The notes below the pieces were generated by a model. The model was not told the origin of the DNA and ran no database searches. It saw only the letters and a program-made list of their open reading frames with translations. Shown one piece after another: positions 27,968-36,200 of a stretch of 64,000 nt of DNA. Numbering within the stretch: the stretch's first letter is position 1; each line of letters starts with the position of its first letter. Position numbers and translations under genes: made by a program. Source of the DNA: Rhodocista pekingensis (GTDB taxonomy: Bacteria > Pseudomonadota > Alphaproteobacteria > Azospirillales > Azospirillaceae); the NCBI RefSeq assembly GCF_042665545.1, contig NZ_JBHTCM010000004.1, positions 186,001-250,000 of the forward strand, in the 5' to 3' direction.

Positions 27968-28438
27968 ATGAAGCGTCCGATCTCCAAGCTTTTCCAGAGC
28001 GCCCTGCTGTCCGCCGGGTTGGTCGCCGTGGCGGCCGTCGGCACCGCCGCGGCCCAGGACCCCGCGGATGCGGTCAAGCAGCGCCAGTCGCAGATGAAGG
28101 AGATTGGCGGGGCGATGAAGTCGATCCAGGCCTTCGTCAAGGACGGCAAGGGCACGGCGGCGGATGTGAAGACGGCGGCCGAGACGGTCGTCACGACGGG
28201 TCCGAAGTTCGAGGGCCTGTGGCCGGAGGGCACGGCCGTCGGCTTCGGCAAGAGCGAGGCCAAGGCCGCGATCTGGACGGAGATGGAGAAGTTCGCCAAG
28301 GGCTTCCAGGCCATGGGTCAGCAGGCCGAACTGCTGGTCAAGGTCGCGGACACCGGCGACCGCGCGGCGATCGGCAAGCAGTTCGGGGCGCTCTACGAGA
28401 CCTGCAAGTCCTGCCACGAAGCCTACCACGAGGACTGA
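27968..28438 (+). CDS. Cytochrome c', periplasmic
   Basis: Class II haem c protein exported to the periplasm. I start at ATG 27968 after GAGAGGAAA. The 156 residues begin with a signal peptide (KRPISKLFQ, hydrophobic core, probable cleavage after TAAA), then a four-helix cytochrome c' domain beginning QRQSQMKEIGGAMKSIQAFV, and end with the haem-binding CKSCHEAYH close to the C terminus, as in cytochromes c'. Family members bind NO or act as electron carriers. A cytochrome b561 gene follows 10 bases later, so the two are probably one unit. Confidence 0.93.
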   Translation: MKRPISKLFQSALLSAGLVAVAAVGTAAAQDPADAVKQRQSQMKEIGGAMKSIQAFVKDGKGTAADVKTAAETVVTTGPKFEGLWPEGTAVGFGKSEAKAAIWTEMEKFAKGFQAMGQQAELLVKVADTGDRAAIGKQFGALYETCKSCHEAYHED

Positions 28439-28448
28439 GGGACCGGTG

Positions 28449-29129
28449 ATGGCGGAAACGGAGAAGGCGTCGCGGATGGTCACCGTCTGGGACGGGGCCA
28501 CGCGGCTTTTCCACTGGGTGCTGCTCACCTGCCTGCTCGGCGCGTGGTGGACGGCTGAAACCGACCAGCTCGAACAGCACCTGCTGTTCGGCTACGGGGC
28601 GCTGGGCCTGATCCTGTTCCGCCTCGCCTGGGGGCTGGTCGGTAGCGAGACATCGCGGTTCAGCAGCTTCATCCGCAACCCGATGGTGGCGGTGGAGCAT
28701 GTCCGCAGCCTGCTGCGGCCCGGCCCGGCGGAGGTCCATGTCGGACACAACCCGCTGGGGGCCTGGGCCGTGGTGGCGCTGCTGGTGCTGGTCACGGTGC
28801 AGGTCGGCACGGGCCTGTTCCTCAGCGGTGGCGACATCTTCGTGGTGGACGCGCCGCTGAACCATCTGGTCAGCTCCCGGACCGAGGACCTGCTGGAGAC
28901 CATCCACGAGGTCAACTTCACCCTGTTGCAGATCATGGTGGTCGTGCATGTCTCGGCCATCGTCTTCTACGCCGTGGTGAAGCGGCGCGACCTGATCGAG
29001 CCGATGCTCACCGGCTGGGTGGACCTGCCGGGCGACGTGCCGGCCCCGCGCATCGCCTCGCCCTGGCGGGCGCTGCTGGTGGCGGCGGCCGCGGCGGTCG
29101 TGGTCTGGGTCCTGGTCGGCCTCGGCTGA
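28449..29129 (+). CDS. Cytochrome b561-type membrane protein
   Basis: Di-haem-type membrane electron carrier that probably exchanges electrons with the cytochrome c' encoded just upstream. I use ATG 28449 with GAGGG upstream; a GTG three bases earlier is also possible. The 226-residue product has WDGATRLFHWVLLTCL (haem-ligand His in helix 1), further helices near residues 50-70, 100-120, 155-180 and 200-220, and conserved His residues in VGHNPLGAW and VVVHVSAIVFY. This is the pattern of the bacterial b561/COG3658 family. Confidence 0.88.
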   Translation: MAETEKASRMVTVWDGATRLFHWVLLTCLLGAWWTAETDQLEQHLLFGYGALGLILFRLAWGLVGSETSRFSSFIRNPMVAVEHVRSLLRPGPAEVHVGHNPLGAWAVVALLVLVTVQVGTGLFLSGGDIFVVDAPLNHLVSSRTEDLLETIHEVNFTLLQIMVVVHVSAIVFYAVVKRRDLIEPMLTGWVDLPGDVPAPRIASPWRALLVAAAAAVVVWVLVGLG

Positions 29130-29149
29130 ACCGGGCGCCTGAAACGCCG

Positions 29150-29183
29150 ACGGGGGACGGCACGCCGTCCCCCGTTTCTTTTT
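29150..29183 (+). terminator. Terminator after the cytochrome unit
   Basis: ACGGGGGACGG at 29150-29160 pairs with CCGTCCCCCGT at 29165-29175 and is followed by TTTCTTTTT. This is a textbook intrinsic terminator 20 bases past the b561 stop. Confidence 0.9.
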
Positions 29184-29214
29184 CCGTCGTCGTCAGCGCC
29201 GGCCCCGTCGCCGG

Positions 29215-29250
29215 GCAGAACCGCGTATCAGAGCAGAACCGCGTATCAGA
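29215..29250 (+). repeat. Perfect 18-base tandem duplication
   Basis: GCAGAACCGCGTATCAGA occurs twice back to back (29215-29232 and 29233-29250), ending 10 bases beyond the stop of the minus-strand gene at 29261-29725. It looks like a recent slippage duplication. Confidence 0.9.
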
Positions 29251-29260
29251 AATGCTGGGA

Positions 29261-29725
29261 TCAGAGATACTGGCCGAACACCCGCAGATAGGGGCGCGCT
29301 TCCTGGAGGAACTGGACGGCCTCGTACATCAGGTCCGTCAGGGTCATGTGGCCGGGCAGTTCGCGCTGGCCCAGCACCAGGATTTTCTGCTTCTCGTCCA
29401 CCACGAAGCGCGCCTTGCGCAGATGGCTGGTGGCGCGCAGCAGGGTGAACAGGGTCTGCCGCTTCTCCGGCGCCTCGATGGAATAGGGCAGGTAGCCGAT
29501 CTCGGCCCAGATCTGGAACAGGGTCCGGTCCGCGTCCGGCGTCACGGAGACATGGAACAGCAGCCCGTCCAGGCGGAAATGGTGGCGGGAAGCCGGCGGC
29601 GGCCGCCTGATCTCGACGATGCCGTCGTCGTTGACGCTGAGCGCCCCCGGTCCGAGCGGCAGCCCGCCCTTGGTCACCTCCAGCGCCAGCTTGGCGACCG
29701 ATTCCAGCGACTGCGTCACGCCCAT
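29261..29725 (-). CDS. Uncharacterised protein, possibly YbjN-like
   Basis: Not firmly recognised. The 154 residues have no signal peptide or membrane segment. The pattern of an alternating alpha/beta N-terminal half (HHFRLDGLLFHVSV) and a later LRKARFVVDEKQKILVLGQRELPGHMTLTDLMYEAVQFLQEA segment resembles YbjN/type III chaperone-like folds, which is only an impression. It starts with ATG 29725. The 200-base gap to the next plus-strand gene should hold both promoters. Codon pattern is typical of the neighbourhood, so it is likely a real gene. Confidence 0.6.
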   Translation of the reverse strand: MGVTQSLESVAKLALEVTKGGLPLGPGALSVNDDGIVEIRRPPPASRHHFRLDGLLFHVSVTPDADRTLFQIWAEIGYLPYSIEAPEKRQTLFTLLRATSHLRKARFVVDEKQKILVLGQRELPGHMTLTDLMYEAVQFLQEARPYLRVFGQYL

Positions 29726-29925
29726 GGCCTCGCCCGTGCTCCACTCAGAGGGTCATCCGTACCTAACCGTACCGGCTGTTCCGGTCCAGTTCTTTCGCCG
29801 TCCGCAGAGGCCGGCTCCGGACCCGGCGGCCCGTCTGGAAACGTGTGCTTAACACTGGTCCATGCAGCGTCCGGCGCTTCCCGCCCGGGCTACCCTTGCG
29901 GCCCTGCGGGGGAGCGCAGCGTCCG

Positions 29926-30204
29926 ATGCCCTTGGACAGAGGCATGATCCCCTATCCCGACCTCACCGATCTGCCGGCCCCCCTCGCCAAGGCGGTGGTC
30001 CGCATGGTCAGGCTGGTGAACGAGATGCACCGGCGCTATCCGGAACTCGACTGTTTCGCCGTCGATGCCGACGACATGCTCGATCGTCAGGCACTCGCCA
30101 TCGTGGCGCAACACGTGGACAGGCTCAACCTGTCCTTACGGTTGTTGCCGGCCCCGTCCGGCCTGCTGGATCAGACCCGCCGCGACCCCGACGACGACGG
30201 CTGA
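29926..30204 (+). CDS. Small hypothetical protein
   Basis: A 92-residue protein of unknown function. ATG 29926 is chosen because GGGGGAG at 29908-29914 lies 11 bases upstream; an ATG six codons later is the alternative. The sequence is mixed helical (DLPAPLAKAVVRMVRLVNEMHRRYPELDCFAVDADDMLDRQALAIVAQHVDRLN) with an acidic Asp-rich C terminus and no export signal. It converges with the gene at 30235-30495. I recognise no domain. Confidence 0.6.
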   Translation: MPLDRGMIPYPDLTDLPAPLAKAVVRMVRLVNEMHRRYPELDCFAVDADDMLDRQALAIVAQHVDRLNLSLRLLPAPSGLLDQTRRDPDDDG

Positions 30205-30234
30205 ACCGCCGTCGCCGGGGGCCGGCGGTCCGGA

Positions 30235-30495
30235 TCAGGCCTGCTCCTCCTGCGCCATCTCCTCGGCCAGTTCGCCGGCAAGGTCGGCGAACAGCCAGCC
30301 GTCCGCCGTCAGGCCCTGGTTCTCGCAGATGCGCACGAAGACCCGGTAGGCGTGCAGGATCGCCACGTCCAGCACGGCTTCGTCGCCCTCCTCGCTGTGG
30401 CGGTCGCGGATCTCCCGCTCCTCCAGGCTGCCCAGCACATCCATCTCGGCTGCCTGCAACACCGCTTCCATGGCACGTTTGTGGAGGTTCGACAT
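30235..30495 (-). CDS. Small hypothetical acidic helical protein
   Basis: An 86-residue protein of unknown function, starting at ATG 30495 with AGAAGGAAT about nine bases upstream. It is predicted almost fully helical (SNLHKRAMEAVLQAAEMDVLGSLEEREIRDRH, then VAILHAYRVFVRICENQGL) with a very acidic C terminus. There is no membrane segment or Cys/His cluster. Confidence 0.6.
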   Translation of the reverse strand: MSNLHKRAMEAVLQAAEMDVLGSLEEREIRDRHSEEGDEAVLDVAILHAYRVFVRICENQGLTADGWLFADLAGELAEEMAQEEQA

Positions 30496-30736
30496 TCCGG
30501 TATTCCTTCTTCGACTGATCGCCCGCTCGTCCGCGCGCGCCAGCCTTCCGTCCGGACAGGGACAGGGCGCGGGGCAGCCCTGATAACAGGCTGCCGTCCT
30601 GCCGTGGACTGCCGATTTCCAGAGGCAGCCCTGCCGGCCCGCAGAAGACACACCCGTGCACCCGCCGGTCATCGCCGACCGGCCGCCAGATCAGTGTGCC
30701 GCAGGACGCGGCCTTTCGGATGGGAGAAAGGGTGGC

Positions 30737-30931
30737 TCAGGCCTCCCGGGGGGGCGGGCTGGGGGACAGCATCTCCAGAACCTGCTGCCAGTACTGGATG
30801 CGGTCAGCCTTGCGGGTCTTCTCCGCTTCCGCGAGATAGCGCCGGGCGGTGTCCGCCGCGCCCACCCCCCACAGCCGGAGCAGGGCGTCGGCCTGGCGCT
30901 GGACGGGATCGTGGGCGGTCTTAGAGGGCAT
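30737..30931 (-). CDS. Small hypothetical protein
   Basis: A 64-residue protein of unknown function. ATG 30931 has AGAGAAG about eight bases upstream; the frame stays open to 31003 without a better start. The sequence is helical (VQRQADALLRLWGVGAADTARRYLAEAEKTRKADRIQYWQQVLEML) with a Pro-rich tail. Together with its two neighbours it forms a cluster of small unknown genes between YbjN-like and thioesterase-like genes. Confidence 0.55.
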   Translation of the reverse strand: MPSKTAHDPVQRQADALLRLWGVGAADTARRYLAEAEKTRKADRIQYWQQVLEMLSPSPPPREA

Positions 30932-31232
30932 GGGGCTTCTCTGTGCCGGCGGTGCAAGTTGCCGGCGGGGCGCCGGACCGGCCCCGCAAGCAATGACGGT
31001 CATCTACAGATGGTCATCGCCGGGGACCTCAACAAGCAGAGCCGGGCCGGGTTCTGACCCTGCTTTTGCGCATTTCAGGCCCGAAGATGCGGAAATGCTC
31101 CGCAATACCGCCCGTCCTTTCCCCTCGCGGGCCCGGGTCCGCAGGGCGGATGGGCTTGTGGCCGGAACGGCGACCGGCGCCGGCGCGCGGCTACACTGCC
31201 GTCCTTCCCTTCCGCTCCGGAGACGACCCCGC
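30932..31232. other. Intergenic region before the thioesterase-like gene
   Basis: About 300 bases between divergent genes. It should carry both promoters, but I see no recognisable operator, terminator or RNA gene in it. Confidence 0.4.
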
Positions 31233-32153
31233 GTGACCGACAGCCCTCCCGACAGCCATCCTGGCAGGCCCGCCCCCGACGACTCCGCCGCGCCGGAGCG
31301 CCCCTGGCTCGGCGACATCCTGGCCGCCCTGGCGCCGGGGCCGTCCGGCTGTCGGGTGCCGGTGCCGCCGAACTGGAGCCAGGGCCGCGCCGGCTTCGGC
31401 GGGCTGGTCACGGCGCTCTGCGTCGAGGCGATCCGGCGGGAGACGGGGGAGGCGGCTCCCCTGCGTTCCCTCACCATGGCCTTCATCGGCCCGGCGCTGG
31501 GGGAGATCGACATCCAGGTCCGGCCGCTGCGCCGGGGCCGCACGGCCAGCTTCATCGAGGCGACCGTCGTCACCGGCGGCGGGCAGGAGGTGGCGGCCAG
31601 CCTGACCGCCTGCTTCGGGCCGGAGCGCGAGTCCCGTCTGACCCTGGAGTCGCCGCGGCGCGCGTCCCTGCCCGACCCCGCCGCCGGCATGCGCCTGCCG
31701 CCGCTGCGCGGCATGGGGCCGGTCTTCCTCGGGCAGTTCGACGTGCGGGTGGTGCGCGGCGTGCCCTTCGGCGGCGGCGCCGAGGCGGAGATCGAGTGGT
31801 GGACCCGCCACCACGACCCGGCGGCACGGACCAGCGAGGCCGGCCTGATCGCCGCGCTGGACGTGCTGCCGCCGGCCGCCTCGGCCCGGCTGCGCGGGCT
31901 GGTGCCGGTGGCGAGCCTGACCTGGTTCATCGACTTCCCCGGCGGCCTGCCGGCGGCGGGGCCGGCTCCGGCCGTGCTGCCCGTCGCGACGGGGGCCGAC
32001 CCGGCGGGCGAGGATGCCGGCCCCGGCTGGGTCCTGACCCGCAGCAGCGCCGACCATGGCGGCGGCGGCTTCAGCGGTCAGGCCATGGCGAGCTGGTCCG
32101 CCGACGGCCGCCTGCTGGCGCTCCACCGGCAGTCGGTGGGGATCTTCGGGTAG
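31233..32153 (+). CDS. Acyl-CoA thioesterase-like protein (double hotdog)
   Basis: Likely thioesterase of the TesB-like/4HBT_3 family. GTG 31233 is chosen because GGAG lies about 10 bases upstream; no ATG occurs at the proper place. The 306-residue product has the N-terminal hotdog pattern (NWSQGRAGFGGLVTALCVEAIRRETG, where GG.l.A lines the CoA site; PLRSLTMAFIGPALGEIDIQVRPLRRGRTASFIEATVVTGGGQEVAAS) and a second hotdog with LTWFIDF and GGFSGQAMASWSADGRLLALHRQSVGIFG. The acyl substrate cannot be inferred. Confidence 0.8.
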   Translation: MTDSPPDSHPGRPAPDDSAAPERPWLGDILAALAPGPSGCRVPVPPNWSQGRAGFGGLVTALCVEAIRRETGEAAPLRSLTMAFIGPALGEIDIQVRPLRRGRTASFIEATVVTGGGQEVAASLTACFGPERESRLTLESPRRASLPDPAAGMRLPPLRGMGPVFLGQFDVRVVRGVPFGGGAEAEIEWWTRHHDPAARTSEAGLIAALDVLPPAASARLRGLVPVASLTWFIDFPGGLPAAGPAPAVLPVATGADPAGEDAGPGWVLTRSSADHGGGGFSGQAMASWSADGRLLALHRQSVGIFG

Positions 32154-32219
32154 GCCGGGGCCGGGCGTTGCCCGGTCTCAGGTGCAGGGCCGTCGGACAG
32201 GGCCGGGGGAGGGGGAGTG

Positions 32220-32570
32220 TCAGGCCGCCCGTGGCCGGATGCGCTCCAGCGAGCCGGCCAGGTCCGCCCGGGCGCGGCACAGGTCAAAGGCGGTCTGGAG
32301 GTTCAGCCAGCTCTGGGCGTCGGTGCCGAAGTACCGGGCCAGCCGCAGGGCCGTGTCGGCCGTGATTTCCCGACGGCCCTTCACGATTTCGCTGATCCGG
32401 TTGGGCGGCACCTCGATGGCCCGCGCCAGGGCATAGGCGCTCATCCCCAGCGGCCGCAGATAGTCCTCCAGAAGTGTCGTGCCGGGATGGATCGGCGCGA
32501 TGCGGCCGGCGCCGGGTTCCACCAGATCGGTAAGGTCGAGGTCGTCCAGGTCCTCGCGGCGGATGCTCAT
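32220..32570 (-). CDS. higA: HigA-family antitoxin
   Basis: Antitoxin and transcription regulator of the HigA/VapI type. The 116-residue product has the characteristic HPGTTLLEDYLRPLGMSAYALARAIEVPPNRISEIVKGRREITADTALRLARYFGTDAQSWLNLQTAFDL, an Xre-type helix-turn-helix. It starts within the TGA stop of higB (ATGATGA), so the pair is translationally coupled. A start three bases earlier (32573) is equally possible. In the usual HigBA order the toxin comes first, as here. Confidence 0.92.
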   Translation of the reverse strand: MSIRREDLDDLDLTDLVEPGAGRIAPIHPGTTLLEDYLRPLGMSAYALARAIEVPPNRISEIVKGRREITADTALRLARYFGTDAQSWLNLQTAFDLCRARADLAGSLERIRPRAA

Positions 32571-32860
32571 CATCGACCCCCGTGATAGTCGCAGAATTCC
32601 ACGTCCTCGGCATGCTGCCCGCTCCAGCGGAAACAGATCCGCCACTGGTCGTTGACCCGGACCGAGTGCTGCCCCTTCCGCGATCCCTTCAGCGCTTCCA
32701 GCCTGTTTCCGGGAGGGGCGCGCAGGAACTGCAATGTCGCCGCCGCGTCGATCTGGTCCAGCTTCCGCTTGGCGACGGAAGCAACGTCGGCCGGAACGCC
32801 TTTCGGCACCAGTCCCTTGAACAGGGCTGCCGTCCGTCGGTCGGCGAAGGAGAGGATTAT
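32570..32860 (-). CDS. higB: HigB-family toxin (RelE-like), apparent ATA start
   Basis: RelE-fold mRNA interferase that would cut mRNA on the ribosome. The domain begins IILSFADRRTAALFKGL and continues LDQIDAAATLQFLRAPPGNRLEALKGSRKGQHSVRVNDQWRICFRW, ending near VEFCDYHGG, a full HigB of 96 residues. Relatives begin Met-Ile-x-Ser-Phe at this point; here the codon in the Met position (32858-32860) is ATA. No ATG, GTG or TTG occurs in frame until ATG 32965, which would lie upstream of the operator-like palindrome at 32886-32902. Either ATA is used weakly or the toxin is silenced by one base change. The rest of the frame is intact. Confidence 0.75.
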   Translation of the reverse strand: MILSFADRRTAALFKGLVPKGVPADVASVAKRKLDQIDAAATLQFLRAPPGNRLEALKGSRKGQHSVRVNDQWRICFRWSGQHAEDVEFCDYHGGR

Positions 32861-32885
32861 GGAGGGAGGATGCCGTGCGCTCCTG

Positions 32886-32902
32886 TGTACGTCAAGCGTA
32901 CA
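32886..32902. promoter_or_regulatory. Operator candidate of higBA
   Basis: TGTACG and CGTACA form a perfect six-base inverted repeat with a five-base spacer, 26 bases upstream of the apparent higB start. Position and form suit autorepression by HigA. An AGGAG on the minus strand follows at 32884-32880. Confidence 0.6.
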
Positions 32903-32945
32903 TAGTCCGGCGGCAAGGTCGGCGCAAAGAGGCGCCCTGAAACGC

Positions 32946-33041
32946 GGATGAACACGGATCTTCACGGATGAACGCGGATTGTGTCTTTCGTCTTTCCCGT
33001 GTCCATCCGTGGGCCGGCGCCGCCGGCATCCGTGTTCATCC
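32946..33041. repeat. Nested inverted-repeat element beside higBA
   Basis: GGATGAACACGGAT at 32946-32959 pairs with ATCCGTGTTCATCC at 33028-33041, and inside it CACGGATG at 32963-32970 pairs with CATCCGTG at 33004-33011; a GC-rich hairpin GGCCGGCGCCGCCGG-like segment lies near 33012-33026. The imperfect reiteration of CACGGATGAACGCGGAT-type words is typical of short non-coding interspersed repeats. There is no coding capacity. Confidence 0.75.
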
Positions 33042-33133
33042 GTGTCTGGAAAGACTATGAGAAATACGGGAAGACTTTCAGGCGTCCCCCATCGTCTGCG
33101 CGCAGGGTGCGGATAATCCGCCTCCCTCCGGAC

Positions 33134-33173
33134 AGAAGAAACCCCGGGCGCGGCGGTCAGGCCGCGCCCGGGG
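33134..33173 (-). terminator. Terminator of nrdJ
   Basis: CCCCGGGCGCGGC at 33142-33154 pairs with GCCGCGCCCGGGG at 33161-33173. On the minus strand the stem is followed by TTTCTTCTG. It lies 33 bases past the nrdJ stop. Confidence 0.85.
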
Positions 33174-33205
33174 TGAAGGCAGGAACGCTCCGGCTGGCGC
33201 GGGGC

Positions 33206-36200
33206 TCAGCTACAGCCGGTCGTCGAGCCGCAGGTATCGCACTTGAGGCAGGTGCCGTTGCGCACCAGGGTCATGTTCCCGCATTCGGGGCAGGGATCGC
33301 CCTCATAGCCCTTGGCGCGGGCCTCCTTGACCCTCTCCAGCCGGGCGTCGCTGCTGCTCTCCCGGTGGTAGTGGACGGTCGTGGTGGTGGTCGTCGTCGT
33401 GCCGCCGCCGGCGAAGGCGGTGGCCGGGCGGGCCGTCTCCGTGCCGGTGGCGGCATAGGCGACGGGGGCCGCGACGCTCTCGAACGCCTGCACCGCCTTG
33501 CCGGCGGCCCCGCCGGGCAGCACGCGCAGGTTGGAGCGGACATAGCCCGTGCTGGCGACGCGCGCCACCACGTCCAGCGTCTCCTTCGTCACCCGCGCGG
33601 CGGACTCCGGCAGCTCGGCCTGGCGCTCGCCGCGGCCCATCGTGTCGGGCAGCAGGTCCTCCGGCGTGGCGTGCGCCAGATCGTTGCGGCCGAGGTAGGA
33701 GATCGCCAGCTCGCGGAACACGTAGTCCAGGATGGAGGTCGCCATCTTGATGGCGTCGTTGCCCTGGACCATGCCCGACGGCTCGAAGCGGGTGAAGGTG
33801 AAGGCCTCCACATACTCCTCCAGCGGCACGCCGTACTGGAGGCCCAGCGACACGGCGATGGCGAAGTTGTTCATCATCGACCGGAAGGCGGCGCCCTCCT
33901 TGTGCATGTCGATGAAGATCTCGCCCAGCCGGCCGTCCTGGTACTCGCCGGTGCGCAGATAGACCTTGTGCCCGCCGACCATGGCCTTCTGGGTGTAGCC
34001 CTTGCGCCGGTGCGGCAGCTTCTCCCGCTCGGTCTGGCGGATCACCTTCTCCACCACCCGCTCGACGATGCGCTCGGCGATCAGGGGCGCGCGCGCCGCG
34101 GCCGGGGCCTCGACGATGCGCTCGACCAGCGTCTCCTCCTCGGCCGTCTCCTCCTCGTCCTCCTCCAGCACCTGCGCGTTCAATGGCTGGCTCAGCTTCG
34201 AGCCGTCGCGGTAGAGTGCGTTCGCCTTCAGGCCCAGGCGCCAGGACAGCAGATAGGCGTCCTTGCACTCGTCCACGCTGGCGTGGTTGGGCATGTTGAT
34301 GGTCTTGGAGATGGCGCCCGAGATGAAGGGCTGCGCCGCCGCCATCATGCGGATGTGGCTCTGGGTGGAGAGGTAGCGCTTGCCGATCTTGCCGCACGGG
34401 CTGGCGCAGTCGAACACCGGCAGGTGCTCGTCCTTCAGGCCCGGCGCGCCCTCCAGCGTCATCGCCCCGCAGCAGTAGACGTTGGCGGCCTCGATCTCGG
34501 CCTTGGCGAAGCCCAGGAAGGCCAGCATGTCGAAGCCGAAATCGTCCAGCGCCGCCTGCGGAATGCCCAGCGTCTCGGTGCAGAACGCCTCGCCGAAGGT
34601 CCAGCGGTTGAAGGCGAACTTGATGTCGAAGGCGGAGCCCAGAGCCGCTTCCAGCTTCTCCAGTTCGGCGTCGCCGAAGCCCTTGGCCCGCAGCTTGTCG
34701 TGGTCGATGCCGGGCGCGCCCTGCAACGTGCCGTGGCCGACCGCGTAGCGCTCGATGCGGGTGATCTCCTCGGGCGCGTAGCCCAGCCGGGACAGGGCCT
34801 CCGGCACGGCGCGGTTGATGATCTTGAAGTAGCCGCCGCCGGCCAGCTTCTTGAACTTCACCAGCGCGAAGTCGGGCTCGATGCCGGTGGTGTCGCAGTC
34901 CATCACCAGCCCGATGGTGCCGGTCGGGGCCAGCACCGTGGCCTGCGCGTTGCGGAAGCCGTGCGCCTCGCCCAGCGCCAGCGCCCTGTCCCAGGCGGCC
35001 TTCGCCGCGTCCATCAGATCGCCGTCCGGGATGTCGTCGGCGCGCAGCGCCACCGGCAGCACCGACAGATCCTCATAGCCCGAGCGGGCGCCGTGGGCGG
35101 CGCGGCGGTGGTTGCGGATGACCCGCAGCATCGCCTCGCGGTTCTGCGCGTAGCCGGGGAAGGGGCCCAGCTCCTGCGCCATCTCGGCGGAGGTGGCATA
35201 GGCGGTGCCCGTCATGATCGCCGTGATCGAACCGCAGATGGCGCGCCCTTCGGCCGAGTCGTAGGGGATGCCCGACGCCATCAGCAGGCCGCCGATGTTG
35301 GCGAAGCCCAGGCCCAGCGTGCGGTACTCGTAGGACAGCCGGGCGATCTCCCGCGAGGGGAACTGCGCCATCAGGACGCTGATCTCCAGCACCACGGTCC
35401 ACAGCCGGCAGGCATGCTCGAAGGCCGGAATGTCGAAGCTGCCGTCCGTCCGGCGGAACTCCATCAGGTTGATGGACGCCAGATTGCAGGCCGTGTCGTC
35501 CAGGAACATGTACTCGGAGCAGGGGTTCGAGGCGTTGATCCGCCCCGAGGCCGGGCAGGTGTGCCACTCGTTGATGGTGGTGTCGAACTGCACGCCCGGA
35601 TCGGCCGACTGCCACGCGGCATAGGCGATCTTGTCCCAGAGCGCGCGGGCCTTCAGCGTCCGCGCCGGCTTGCCGTCGGTGCGCCGGATCAGCGTCCAGT
35701 CGGCATCCGTCTCGACCGCCTCCAGGAAGCCGTTCGGGATGCGGACGGAGTTGTTGGAATTCTGGCCGGAGACGGTCAGGTAGGCTTCCGAATCCCAGTC
35801 GGTGTCGAACACCCGGGTGTCGAAGTCCGTGTAGCCCTGGCCGGCGAGCTGGACGGCGCGCTGGATGTAGTTCTCGGGGACCAGCGCCTTGCGCGCGGCG
35901 ATGATGGCGCGCTTCAGCGCCTTGTTCTTCTGCGGGTCCAGGCGCTCCGCATCGGGGCCGAAGCCCTCGGTGCAGGCGGCCATGACCAGGGTCAGGTGCT
36001 TGCGCACGGTCTTGGAGCCGGTGACCAGCGCGGCCACCTTCTGCTCCTCCGCCACCTTCCAGTCGATGTAGGCCTCGATGTCCGGGTGGTCGAGATCCAC
36101 CGTCACCATCTTGGCGGCGCGGCGGGTGGTGCCGCCCGACTTGATGGCGCCCGCGGCGCGGTCGCCGATCTTCAGGAAGGACATCAGGCCGGACGACTTG

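Noticed and set aside
32570..32965. HigB starting from ATG 32965
   Set aside because: That start lies inside the repeat-rich region and upstream of the operator-like palindrome, and would add about 35 residues without family similarity.
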